This document shows positions 24,743 through 32,364 of a stretch of 54,606 nucleotides of DNA, piece after piece. Position 1 is the first letter of the stretch. Every line of letters starts with the position of its first letter. The position numbers were made by a program, and so were the translations under genes. The stretch comes from a virus: positions 1 through 54,606 of IMG/VR virus record IMGVR_UViG_3300030107_003944, one strand, 5' to 3'. The notes under the pieces were generated by a model, which did not search any database, was not told where the DNA came from, and worked only from the letters and a program-made list of their open reading frames with translations.

Positions 24743-26060
24743 TTTCCAGAGGCTCTCCGACTGTCCGAGAGATCTGAACGTACTTCCAGTTTGCTTTCTT
24801 CTTCCCCTTTGGGCGAATGGTCGTCATTAAGATGACCTGGGGCTTGGCTTTCTCTAAGACTTTCATCGTCTTAGAAAGAGTATCCGCATCCCACATGCGA
24901 TCATCTACGACAATCAAGTCATTCTCATCTCCCAGGGCAGAAGCGATAGCTGCGAGAACTCGCGCCTCAGTACTCCCGGAAAGCGCCACATCCACTGGAC
25001 CACCTTCTCCTCGCCAGAGACCAATCTCAAATGTGGGAGAAGTGGGGTCGAAGTGTAGCTTTTCTGGTTTGGGAAGGAATGAAGATACGAGTTCAATGAA
25101 CTCATCTGATGCCCTATCAAGCATGTCAAACATTACTCGGAGGATCTCTCCCTTCAGTTTCTTCAAAGAATCCTGAAGACTCTTTGCTCTGACCTCACCA
25201 TTCCGGGCTGCGGAAGCGGCACGGGAAAGTCTCTTCGAGAGTAGGACTTCAGACATTTCTCCCTGAACTTCCTCTGTCGGAGGGATTCGCTTGATGGCCT
25301 CCTCTCCTCCTAAGTAGTCAATGAGATGCCGAAGAACATGCTTTGCTTGGAGAGTTGGATCCGAGCGATAATCGATGTAGATCATCTGAACTAAGTCTCG
25401 AAGGTGGGCTCGTGACAGCCCCTTTCCAATCCCTTTGACTTCTTCATCAGAAACACTCTTGAAAGAGCCGAGGGATTCCAGAGCAATCTGTCCTGCCTTC
25501 ACCACTGAGGATTGGTTTCTTTGTATCTTGCCCAGCCGTGTGAGAACTTCTACCAAACTCACAGAGCCTTCCATTCCTGGAAGGACTAAGATGAGAGCCT
25601 CTTGAAGATCAGATGGGATCTCAGAGAGTAGGTCTCCTACTGGAACAGACTCACAGAGCTTCTCCCAGAAGAACTTAGCTTTCGTCTCTGGGTTTCCTGC
25701 CATCACAGCATGGAGTTCTGCGACGGAAAGAGCCGCTCCTTCTGGTCCTTCTCTCTTGGGGCGTTTCCCCTTTTCCAACTCCCAAAAGCAAGTCTCTCCA
25801 TCACTCAACTCTGCATCAACACTACAAGAACTACTTCCGTGAGGAATCAAAGAAGAGAGGAGAGATCCATCTTTGATGGGTTTATCTCTATAGAGGAGAC
25901 CGAATGCACTCCCCACTCGGGCAAGTTGAATCGACTCGGCGATGGCACTCTTGCCTGCTTCATTGTCCCCAATAAGAACAGTGTTCTTTCCAAGGTCTAC
26001 GTTGTAGGGCAAACTGTCGGGGCTTTTCACGGTAGACGTGATTCGTACTACATGACTCAT
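24726..26060 (-). CDS. RecF/SMC-like ATPase
   Basis: A 444-aa protein. The ATG at 26060 is chosen (GGGAG 10 bases upstream, ATGA overlap with the upstream gene); the frame extends to 26084. Walker A GDNEAGKS is at residues 31-38, an ABC-type signature LSGSTEAR at about 360-367, and Walker B DLIVVDD at about 381-387; this order is that of RecF/RecN/SMC ATPases, which couple ATP-driven dimerisation to DNA repair or structural maintenance. The middle is helical but short, so no long coiled-coil arms. Last gene of the leftward replication operon. Role in DNA end handling or recombination is inferred. Confidence 0.75.
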   Translation of the reverse strand: MSHVVRITSTVKSPDSLPYNVDLGKNTVLIGDNEAGKSAIAESIQLARVGSAFGLLYRDKPIKDGSLLSSLIPHGSSSCSVDAELSDGETCFWELEKGKRPKREGPEGAALSVAELHAVMAGNPETKAKFFWEKLCESVPVGDLLSEIPSDLQEALILVLPGMEGSVSLVEVLTRLGKIQRNQSSVVKAGQIALESLGSFKSVSDEEVKGIGKGLSRAHLRDLVQMIYIDYRSDPTLQAKHVLRHLIDYLGGEEAIKRIPPTEEVQGEMSEVLLSKRLSRAASAARNGEVRAKSLQDSLKKLKGEILRVMFDMLDRASDEFIELVSSFLPKPEKLHFDPTSPTFEIGLWRGEGGPVDVALSGSTEARVLAAIASALGDENDLIVVDDRMWDADTLSKTMKVLEKAKPQVILMTTIRPKGKKKANWKYVQISRTVGEPLEITSSS

Positions 26061-26329
26061 TTGTATTTCTCCCAAAGCTCGCAAGTAATGGAGCCGAATT
26101 TATCTTCATACACATGAACGAGGGCAGCGCCGTTCGCTCGACTGGGAATAGAAGTTCCCTTCTTCCAGCGAATTAGGCTTTGTACACTGGGATTAGTGCC
26201 TGCCAAGTAATCACTCATCTTTACAGCGATGAGTTCTAAAGACATTCCAGAGGCCAGAAGTTCTTCAACTATAGGTCCGGTGTCTGTTCTGGCTTTCGCC
26301 AGCGTTTCCATATCAATCTGTCGAGCCAT
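26057..26329 (-). CDS. HTH DNA-binding protein, 90 aa
   Basis: ATG at 26329 chosen because AAGGAGAAAGAAC precedes it; the open frame runs on upstream to 26377. A helix-turn-helix-like run (IVEELLASGMSLELIAVKMS and SVQSLIRWKKGTSIP, about residues 20-65) resembles XRE/Cro-type domains: a first helix, GMSLELIAVKM, then a recognition helix in which SVQSLIRWKKG matches. Overlaps its neighbours by ATGA (downstream) and 17 bases (upstream), so it is a regulator encoded within the replication operon. The palindromic operators at 36953 or 43311 could be its targets; this is untested. Confidence 0.65.
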   Translation of the reverse strand: MARQIDMETLAKARTDTGPIVEELLASGMSLELIAVKMSDYLAGTNPSVQSLIRWKKGTSIPSRANGAALVHVYEDKFGSITCELWEKYK

Positions 26330-26783
26330 GTTCTTTCTCCTTGAAAGGAAGTTCGAGTTGTTGAGGTTGAGGCTCACAGCGGAATCCTTCTTGCCAGTCG
26401 TCTACATCAAAGGGGTAGACTTGGGTGATTCGCTCAAGCTTTTCATCAGAGAGCAAGAAGACAGGACGGCCTGCTCGAACTGCCAAATCGACAATCTGAG
26501 CAGTCGCCCTGCCTACTGTTGTGCCGGGAACTACGATAAAATCGTAGTAGGGTTTTCGAGTGATGGCGTGCTCTCTTTTCACCACACTCTTGGTCCAGAC
26601 ATTCCAGTCTCCACGACAATGGATTCGAAAGTCCTCATGTCCGGGGACTACGGATACTTTCAAATCCTTACCCGCACGCTCTCCCTTGGCACGGATAAGT
26701 TCTTGTATTCGAATACTATTCTGGGAGATCGTTTCAGTGTCCTCTCCCGAAGGATGAGCATAAAAGATTCTAATCAGTTTCAT
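26313..26783 (-). CDS. Rossmann-like protein (deoxyribosyltransferase/SLOG/TIR-like)
   Basis: ATG at 26783 chosen since MKLIRIFYAHPSG begins directly with a predicted first beta strand and GGAAAGGGAAAAC precedes it; a TTG at 26846 overlapping the polymerase stop (TTGA) is a credible alternative with its own GGAGTGAGG. The strand IFYAHPSGED, and the later YYDFIVVPGTTVGRATAQIV with AVRAGRPVFLLSD, fit the nucleotide-binding folds of nucleoside 2-deoxyribosyltransferases, SLOG or TIR-like proteins. The active-site residues needed for one specific family are not obvious. Role could be nucleotide metabolism or counter-defence; unknown. 156 aa. Confidence 0.6.
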   Translation of the reverse strand: MKLIRIFYAHPSGEDTETISQNSIRIQELIRAKGERAGKDLKVSVVPGHEDFRIHCRGDWNVWTKSVVKREHAITRKPYYDFIVVPGTTVGRATAQIVDLAVRAGRPVFLLSDEKLERITQVYPFDVDDWQEGFRCEPQPQQLELPFKEKEHGSTD

Positions 26784-26842
26784 AAGTTTTCCCTTTCCTC
26801 GCCACTCTCGGCAGCGGTCACATTCACAGATGATCGAGCTTC

Positions 26843-29356
26843 TCAAACCTCACTCCAGCGATTACCGATGTCTGCTCCAGCGGTGTAATCAAGAAGAGGA
26901 TTCACTTTCCTACGTCGGTTCATGGCGTGTTCCAGAACTTCCGCAGCAAACTCAGCTTCTCCTTCGGGCACCTCTAAATAGAGAGCATCATGGCCATGAT
27001 TGATGAGCCACTCCACAGGAAGAGTTTCTCTTGGGGGATTGATCGCTTCTGTCGCAAACCAATCTTGGACCCCATAAATAAGTTCGAGCATCGCTTCATT
27101 CACAATCACCACACCTCCCGACTGGATGGGGTGATTCACAAGCTCATTGATCTTGTCTTCATTTCTAAAGTAGCGGCGACGGTCCCATAGAGAGTCGCCG
27201 ATAAACCCTTCTTTCCGATAGCGAGTTTCAATCATTCGCCACCAACGGGGGATCTCAGGGTCTGCTCTTTTCAGTCCTTCGACGACTTGACGGACGTCCT
27301 CAACCGTAAGGTGAGCGTAGAGGAGGTTTCCGTCGTCATCTTCGACCGAGACGATTTGCTCGTGGATACGTTTAGTAGAGGCGGCATACTGCCAAGCGTA
27401 CCGAGTGTTCTTTGTGATGTCTCGGGTTGCTTTGAAGGTCGCCTTGCCTTTCTCCTTACGATCACTGGGAGCCCCTTCGAGGTTCCAGATTCCTTTGCCA
27501 TATACGATCTCCATTGTTTCATTGTGTGGGTCGAGTCCCTCTCGAATAACTCGAAGGGAGTGTTTTGCTTGTGCCTCTTCTGCGATCAGCCGAAGCTCAA
27601 GTTGATCCATGTCTGCTCCGATGAGAACACACCCCTCCCGGGCAACAAAGATGTCCCGAAGAGAGTAGGGAATGTTCTGGGCATTTGGATTACTTGAGGA
27701 ATATCGGCCAGTTGCGGGGAGTCTGTTGTAGCTGGGATGAATCCGAGTGATCTGCTTTTCAATCAAAGGTCGGATGTAGGTGCCCAGGAGTTTCGTAACT
27801 TTTCGATAGGTTCGAACAGACTGGAGAAACTCTACTCTATCTTTGGACAAGCCATAGTGAACGATCATAGTTCGAAGTGTTTCGTCATCAGTAGAGGGAT
27901 CTCCTGTTTTCTCCGAGTAGTGATGAGGAGCGAGTCCCCATTTAGAGAAAAGAAGGTTTGCCATCTGTCTGGTGCTCTGAGGATTGAAGCCTTCTCCTAC
28001 GATGTCCTGACATCGACGAAGGTGGAGTTTTGATTCCGTATCCAACCTGAGCATGTGTTCAGTGGCTTTCCCTAAATCTACTCCCATCCCAACTCTTTCC
28101 ATCGTAGCGCCCAGGGATTGGAGCATGTGTTCCCGAGGAAGAAGATGCTGCTGTCTTCTCTTCTTCACATCCCGGGCAAGAGGGTTCGCGATTCGAGCCG
28201 TGACACAAACATCTTTTCCACAGTAGATATGAAGTTCTTCATCCGTCTTTGCCTGGACTGCTGTGTGGTCAGCCTTCCAAGCTTCCGGGTTGTCTGTATA
28301 AAATGAACCGACAAAGCCCAGGTTGTGAGGAAGTTCATTGTCCGCGAGGAGATGAAGTAAGATCGTGTCACAAGTAAGCTTTGGAGTGACCCCGAGCCAA
28401 GACTCTACGCAGAGGCGGTCGTACTGGCCTGCATTGTGTCCCAGAAGGAACACTCCAGGAAACTGAAAGAAGATTCTTAAGGCGTTTTCCAGCTCTCGAA
28501 TGATCTCCAAATCGGCTAAATATTCTCCATTGATTCCTCTAATCGCTACAACGAGAGCCTCCTTCTCTGTGCCGAGTCCTACACAACGAATGTTCGCTGT
28601 CATCGGATCAATCCCATCAGTTTCTAAATCGTAGGCGACGAAGTCTTTCTGGGTTCTCCAGCGTCTAAGAAACTCTTGGAGGACCTTGGGGTCTGTGGTT
28701 CTCGTAATCTCAGGCTCGGGCCAGTCTAAGGTCCCAGAAAAGAATCGAAACGCTTTTCTCAAGTCGTGCCGGAAGACTTCCCGGTAGGCTTGCTGGCGAA
28801 GAACCCAAGCGGGGTGCATGGTATACCCGACCTCCAAAGTCACTTCAGGATCCCAAGGGGCTGGCACGAGTTCGCATCCCCCTCGGATGTTCATGATTGA
28901 AACATCTCCCCCCCGGATTGCTTTCGCTGCTGTCTTTCCCAGACAGATGATTCGTTTGATTCCGGTAGCTTTCAGTTCTTCATAGAGAAGAGTCTTACAG
29001 GTATCGAAAGGACGTTGGAGGAGAACAGCCTCACTCTCACTCTCCCGGGCCTTCTTCACTCGCCTCTTGTTGATTCGAGAAACCTGAATGTTCACTGCCT
29101 CCAAATCATTCTTTGGAGGGCGACACCTAACAGTGTTTGCGATGTAACATCTGTCCCGAGGGATATTCAAAGCATTGAGAGCAGACTGGAGTTCCATTCC
29201 ACTCGGTCCAACGAAGGGTCTCCCCTCTACAGTCTCATGCATTCCTGGCGCTTCTCCGAGAATGATCACACGATCATCATCATGAGTTTCAGAGAGCACC
29301 GGGGCAGCGGCCCCGCCCTGACAGAGGGCGCAGTTTTTACAGATTGGATAAAACAT
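26843..29356 (-). CDS. Uracil-DNA glycosylase / family A DNA polymerase fusion
   Basis: An 837-aa fusion. Residues 1-200 are a family 4-like uracil-DNA glycosylase: iron-sulphur Cys candidates C6, C9, C78 and C120, motif GEAPG (34-38), G-PFVG (45-50), and HPAWVLR (181-187). Residues about 235-400 are a 3'-5' exonuclease with YDLETDG (242-248), GHNAGQYDR and YCGKDV. Residues about 415-837 are the polymerase: motif A ADMDQLELRL (581-590), O-helix R645-K649-Y653-Y657, motif C HGHDALYLE (787-795). The O-helix position equal to E. coli F762 is Tyr. It would replicate phage DNA while excising uracil. No clear ribosome-binding site; see the structured leader. Confidence 0.9.
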   Translation of the reverse strand: MFYPICKNCALCQGGAAAPVLSETHDDDRVIILGEAPGMHETVEGRPFVGPSGMELQSALNALNIPRDRCYIANTVRCRPPKNDLEAVNIQVSRINKRRVKKARESESEAVLLQRPFDTCKTLLYEELKATGIKRIICLGKTAAKAIRGGDVSIMNIRGGCELVPAPWDPEVTLEVGYTMHPAWVLRQQAYREVFRHDLRKAFRFFSGTLDWPEPEITRTTDPKVLQEFLRRWRTQKDFVAYDLETDGIDPMTANIRCVGLGTEKEALVVAIRGINGEYLADLEIIRELENALRIFFQFPGVFLLGHNAGQYDRLCVESWLGVTPKLTCDTILLHLLADNELPHNLGFVGSFYTDNPEAWKADHTAVQAKTDEELHIYCGKDVCVTARIANPLARDVKKRRQQHLLPREHMLQSLGATMERVGMGVDLGKATEHMLRLDTESKLHLRRCQDIVGEGFNPQSTRQMANLLFSKWGLAPHHYSEKTGDPSTDDETLRTMIVHYGLSKDRVEFLQSVRTYRKVTKLLGTYIRPLIEKQITRIHPSYNRLPATGRYSSSNPNAQNIPYSLRDIFVAREGCVLIGADMDQLELRLIAEEAQAKHSLRVIREGLDPHNETMEIVYGKGIWNLEGAPSDRKEKGKATFKATRDITKNTRYAWQYAASTKRIHEQIVSVEDDDGNLLYAHLTVEDVRQVVEGLKRADPEIPRWWRMIETRYRKEGFIGDSLWDRRRYFRNEDKINELVNHPIQSGGVVIVNEAMLELIYGVQDWFATEAINPPRETLPVEWLINHGHDALYLEVPEGEAEFAAEVLEHAMNRRRKVNPLLDYTAGADIGNRWSEV

Positions 29357-29374
29357 AGTGTTGGGCTAAAAAGT

Positions 29375-29450
29375 GGAGACGGCGGGGGCCTGGTACAAAA
29401 CTCCGGTGAGGGCACGATGCCCTATTAGATATTTGAATCCCACCGCCTCC
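29375..29450 (-). other. Structured leader upstream of the polymerase gene
   Basis: On the minus-strand RNA a 12-bp stem closes a 76-base element: GGAGGCGGTGGG pairs with CCCGCCGTCTCC using two G-U pairs that would be A-C mismatches on the plus strand. An inner hairpin AGGGCA-TCG-TGCCCT sits in the middle. The element ends 18 bases before the polymerase ATG at 29356, and no Shine-Dalgarno sequence is seen between them. Confidence 0.6.
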
Positions 29451-29460
29451 GGGAAAAGGA

Positions 29461-29516
29461 GAGTCACCACCGATTTTTTGAACACGCCCTTTTAGATTCG
29501 TGGTTGGCGGTGACTC
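29461..29516 (-). repeat. 13-bp near-perfect inverted repeat
   Basis: GAGTCACCACCGA at 29461-29473 pairs with TTGGCGGTGACTC at 29504-29516 (11 Watson-Crick pairs, one G-U, one mismatch) around a 30-base loop. It lies between tRNA-Asn and the structured leader of the polymerase gene, 7 bases from the tRNA 3' end, and may serve tRNA processing or transcript separation. Confidence 0.6.
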
Positions 29517-29523
29517 ATAAGAA

Positions 29524-29596
29524 CTGGGGCAGCGGGACTTGAACCTGCAACTTCCTGATTAACAGTCAGGCGTTCTGCCAATTGAACTACACCCCA
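29524..29596 (-). tRNA. tRNA-Asn (anticodon GTT)
   Basis: A complete 73-base cloverleaf on the minus strand. Acceptor TGGGGTG/TGCCCCA; D-stem GTTC/GAAC with an 8-base loop containing GG; anticodon stem CCTGA/TCAGG with loop CTGTTAA giving GTT; T-arm GCAGG-TTCAAGT-CCCGC with one A-C mismatch; discriminator G, as in Asn tRNAs. The CCA end is not encoded (GTTC follows), so it would be added by the host. It lies between the SSB-like gene and the polymerase leader, in their direction of transcription. It would supply Asn decoding during late infection. Confidence 0.93.
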
Positions 29597-29672
29597 AAGA
29601 GTTGAGACATCTGTTTGACCACGGACATGCCTCCCTGCTCCGCCGATTTACCCCAAAAGGGTCAGGTCTAAG

Positions 29673-30200
29673 CTACTGCATTAGAAACTCAAAATCGTCA
29701 TCCGAGGACGTCGTAGCGACGGGGGCAGCAGGAGCGCCATTCGCCACTGTCTTCTCCGGCTCTACCACAAAGTTAGCAGGAGCAGGAGCAGCTTGAGCTT
29801 TCTTCATCTGATTGAAGTAGTTCTCATTGATGTAGCGATAATCAGGATAGCTTCCATCAACAGGACGACCGTTAGCACCCATATTTGGGGCGGTGTAGTT
29901 GAAGTAAACCGTCTTACCTGCGAGCTTGTCGAAGGGGAACTTAGTCTTCCCTTTCAACTTACCCTCGGGCACTCCAGCAGAAACCAGGAAGCCCATGAGG
30001 AAAGGCATCGCTTTAGGGTTCAGCGAGAAGCTGTCCTTGTGGCGAACGCCCTCTGTGATCATATAGACCAGCAGACGATTGGAATCTTCGTAGTGACGAA
30101 ACTCCAGGATTTGGGCCGAATGAAGACCCGTTTCAAGATAACCAATACCGGCTCCGGCTGGAGTGTGTCCGGTAAAGTCAAGTTCAATAGTTACAGACAT
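29673..30200 (-). CDS. SSB-like single-stranded DNA-binding protein
   Basis: A 175-aa protein with CTTAGGAGTCACAA before the ATG. It has a beta-rich N-terminal domain (residues 1-125), a Pro/Ala/Val linker and an acidic-aromatic end (SSDDDFEFLMQ), the typical plan of phage and bacterial single-stranded DNA-binding proteins, whose tail recruits partner proteins. Adjacent to a Sak4-like recombinase gene and to the polymerase, where an SSB is expected. The OB fold itself is inferred, since the core sequence is not closely recognisable. It would protect ssDNA during replication and stimulate annealing. Confidence 0.6.
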   Translation of the reverse strand: MSVTIELDFTGHTPAGAGIGYLETGLHSAQILEFRHYEDSNRLLVYMITEGVRHKDSFSLNPKAMPFLMGFLVSAGVPEGKLKGKTKFPFDKLAGKTVYFNYTAPNMGANGRPVDGSYPDYRYINENYFNQMKKAQAAPAPANFVVEPEKTVANGAPAAPVATTSSDDDFEFLMQ

Positions 30201-30264
30201 TTGTGACTCCTAAGTCAGTCTGGGGGTGAAAACCCACAACACACACACGCGAGTGGGAAAGATG

Positions 30265-30318
30265 GGACCGGAGGTCGGAGAAACAAGCACAAAGGAAAAA
30301 GCTTGCGACCTCCGATCC
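30265..30318 (-). other. Intercistronic hairpin before the SSB gene
   Basis: On the minus strand GGATCGGAGGTCG pairs with CGACCTCCGGTCC over 13 bp (one U-G pair that is A-C on the other strand), with an inner CAAGC/GCTTG stem. No T-run follows, so processing or mRNA stabilisation seems likelier than termination. It fills most of the 119-base gap between the Sak4-like and SSB-like genes. Confidence 0.6.
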
Positions 30319-30319
30319 A

Positions 30320-31276
30320 CTAAACGAATAATCCTTCTTCTTCCTCGATGGGCCGAGAGAACAGTTCGAGAGCTTCAAAGGATTCATAATGCTTGAGAGT
30401 AGCTCTGTGAAGACCATCTTGGAGAGCCCACCGAATGTGGGGGACCTCTTTCTTGCCTTTAAGATTCTCGACGGCTTCTTTCAGAACCTCAGACCAGTTC
30501 TCGATACCACTCTCCAGAATCTTATCTGAGAGTTTCTGAGCGACTCCATCAATCCATTCCAGTCCTCTTGGGTATGGAATGAGATATCCTGCGGCTCGAA
30601 GACCTTCCGCGATATTCATCGGGGCCATGCCAGGAAAGACAGAGAGTCTGTCCCCTGAAACATAGTCAGGTTGAGGCTCGAAACAGAGTTGGTACTTCCA
30701 GGGAGCAGCGGTAGGTTCGAACATTGCTCGGCCAATCACATCGACCATGCCACTAAACTTTTCTGGAAGCTGACCGGGCAGTGAAGGACCACCGCGAACA
30801 AACTTACCGCTGCTGGTTCTGGGAGGTTGTTCATGGCAGTTGAAGATAACGATCATCCCCTGGGCAGTAGCCGCACGAGCGGCATTCCGACAGGCAAGAA
30901 CATCCCGAGTCAGAGCGGACCACATTCCACCCCGACCTTTTGAGGTCTCGTATTCATTGATCGTCGATTCTACAATCAAAGAGAAGTCATCAATCACAAT
31001 CGATGGGACTCTCTTCTTTTGAACGACGGCTGCTTCAATCGCAGCAGTGGCTTCTGGAACAGTCTGAGCTTCTGCTACCTTCAACTTCTCAAGTCCCAAG
31101 AATCTTTGGGCAGAGAGAAGACCTGCGGGGTCTCCGATGAAGAGTCCAGTTGCTCCGGCTGCTGCGGAAGCGATTGTTTTTCCGGCTTTACTTGGGCCGT
31201 AGAGGCAGATGAATACGCCCCCAGCAGGCGCACTGCTTCGGCCATTGGAGCCATTAGCTCCATTCTTGGTAGACAT
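30320..31276 (-). CDS. Sak4-like RecA-type ATPase (recombination)
   Basis: A 318-aa protein starting at the ATG at 31276 (GTTTGGAGAAAATC upstream); the frame extends to 31294. Walker A GPSKAGKT lies at residues 27-34, Walker B SIVIDDFS at 92-99, with an acidic partner in the helix after it. This RecA core with a short N-terminus and next to an SSB gene is the pattern of Sak4 single-strand annealing proteins. The C-terminal 110 residues are helical and end in an acidic tail (RPIEEEEGLFV), which may bind a partner. It probably works with the SSB and Cas4-like nuclease in recombination-dependent replication. Confidence 0.75.
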   Translation of the reverse strand: MSTKNGANGSNGRSSAPAGGVFICLYGPSKAGKTIASAAAGATGLFIGDPAGLLSAQRFLGLEKLKVAEAQTVPEATAAIEAAVVQKKRVPSIVIDDFSLIVESTINEYETSKGRGGMWSALTRDVLACRNAARAATAQGMIVIFNCHEQPPRTSSGKFVRGGPSLPGQLPEKFSGMVDVIGRAMFEPTAAPWKYQLCFEPQPDYVSGDRLSVFPGMAPMNIAEGLRAAGYLIPYPRGLEWIDGVAQKLSDKILESGIENWSEVLKEAVENLKGKKEVPHIRWALQDGLHRATLKHYESFEALELFSRPIEEEEGLFV

Positions 31277-31310
31277 GATTTTCTCCAAACACACACTTGG
31301 TTTATGAAAG

Positions 31311-31496
31311 CTAACACACTGGTTTTTTACTGGTCAACTGAATGACATCGATAATCTGGTCAAGGGTAGTAATCTTCTTGAGAACAGGATCCTGTTCATC
31401 CTCACTCTTCAGGCGACTTTGAAGTTCAGCACCAAAGAAGTGGAGAGCTTCAAGAACGACGGGCATTTCGTCCTCTGTGATTTTGAGTAGAATCAT
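31311..31496 (-). CDS. Small hypothetical protein, 61 aa
   Basis: The start at ATG 31496 overlaps the stop of the nuclease gene (TGATG). The protein is helical and begins MILLKITEDEMPVVLEALHF, with no membrane segment. Its position between the Cas4-like nuclease and the Sak4-like ATPase points to a small partner in DNA processing, but no family is recognised. A GTG three bases upstream (31499) is in frame and cannot be excluded. Confidence 0.6.
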   Translation of the reverse strand: MILLKITEDEMPVVLEALHFFGAELQSRLKSEDEQDPVLKKITTLDQIIDVIQLTSKKPVC

Positions 31497-32308
31497 CACT
31501 CATCTCCAAAGCGACACAAGTCATAGGCATCGCACTGTCCGTACTTTCCAAAGCACGTCTGATTGTTTAGGGCCATTGGCCACTCTTCAATCGGCTTCCC
31601 ATCAAAGAGGGCTATCTTGCGCTCTCCTTCTTCAATGACTTGGACGAAGTGTTTGAGAGCTTGAGGAGCAGGTTCGAGAGGACGACGGTCAAAGTCAAAG
31701 GGAGGAGAGAGTTTGATTCTATTTACAAGAACTCCCGCAAACTTCTCTTTGTACCGAGCTTTCCCGAAGAGTTGGTATCCAATGAACTGTCCATCAAGAA
31801 TGTGTTGTCTAAGAGTTTTAGAGTTCAATCGATAAGCTGACTTGTGGTCAACAATCCAAACTCTCTCGTTCGCATCTTCAATGATTAGGTCTGCTCTTTG
31901 AGTATAGAGATGCTTCTTCTTTCCAAGATGAGCTTTGAGTTGGTGTTCAACATCGAGAACCTTCCACTCTTCAAAGTGCCAGTTGTGTCTATAAGCAAAG
32001 TAGGCATCTTGAATCTGAGAAATAGCTGACATCCAAAGAGGAGATTCATCCTGGTTCTTCTCAGCGAGAGCGACAATCGCATCTTCTGGAAGAAGCCAAT
32101 CATCTGGATTACCTCCAATCTGTTTCTCTTTCAATCTTTGGTAGTGGTGAGCCAAAGCAACATGAATCAAAGAACCATTTACGAGAGGAGCGGAGATCTT
32201 GAACTTCTTTCCACCGATCTCTCTCCACGCAAACAAACGTGGACATCTGATAACGTTCTGTATTCTGTGCCAACCCCTCTCAGAGGGTCCTGCATCGAGC
32301 AATTTCAT
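31496..32308 (-). CDS. Cas4/RecB-like PD-(D/E)XK nuclease with Fe-S cysteines
   Basis: A 270-aa protein. GSLIHVALAHHY (His49), then Glu121, RADLII (Asp140), IVDHKSA (Asp154, Lys156) and QFIGYQL (Gln174) give the PD-(D/E)XK catalytic core. Cys22 in RCPRLF with Cys252, Cys259 and Cys265 at the C-terminus match the four cysteines of a Cas4/AddB-type 4Fe-4S cluster. These enzymes resect DNA 5' or 3' ends and are widespread in phage recombination modules. A sigma70-like promoter (32327-32354) lies just upstream, so it starts a transcription unit with the Sak4-like gene. AGAAGGAACAGGCTC precedes the ATG. Confidence 0.85.
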   Translation of the reverse strand: MKLLDAGPSERGWHRIQNVIRCPRLFAWREIGGKKFKISAPLVNGSLIHVALAHHYQRLKEKQIGGNPDDWLLPEDAIVALAEKNQDESPLWMSAISQIQDAYFAYRHNWHFEEWKVLDVEHQLKAHLGKKKHLYTQRADLIIEDANERVWIVDHKSAYRLNSKTLRQHILDGQFIGYQLFGKARYKEKFAGVLVNRIKLSPPFDFDRRPLEPAPQALKHFVQVIEEGERKIALFDGKPIEEWPMALNNQTCFGKYGQCDAYDLCRFGDE

Positions 32309-32326
32309 GAGCCTGTTCCTTCTTAT

Positions 32327-32354
32327 ATTATAGTCGAGTGAGCCTCAGATTCAA
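32327..32354 (-). promoter_or_regulatory. Leftward promoter before the Cas4-like nuclease
   Basis: Minus strand: TTGAAT (-35), 16-base spacer, TATAAT (perfect -10), 19 bases from the ATG at 32308. Well-formed sigma70-type elements in the short gap between the SNF2 helicase and nuclease genes. Confidence 0.65.
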
Positions 32355-32364
32355 CCCTCAAATG

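Noticed and set aside
26229-26888. Long plus-strand open frame opposite the polymerase and HTH genes
   Set aside because: It is a shadow of minus-strand genes with recognisable motifs, has no ribosome-binding site, and its composition is frame-derived.
29375-29450. A plus-strand tRNA with acceptor GGAGACG and TTTGAATCC T-loop-like end
   Set aside because: The T-stem cannot pair, the anticodon loop is malformed and the acceptor has an A-C mismatch. The wobble-pair pattern favours a minus-strand structured RNA.
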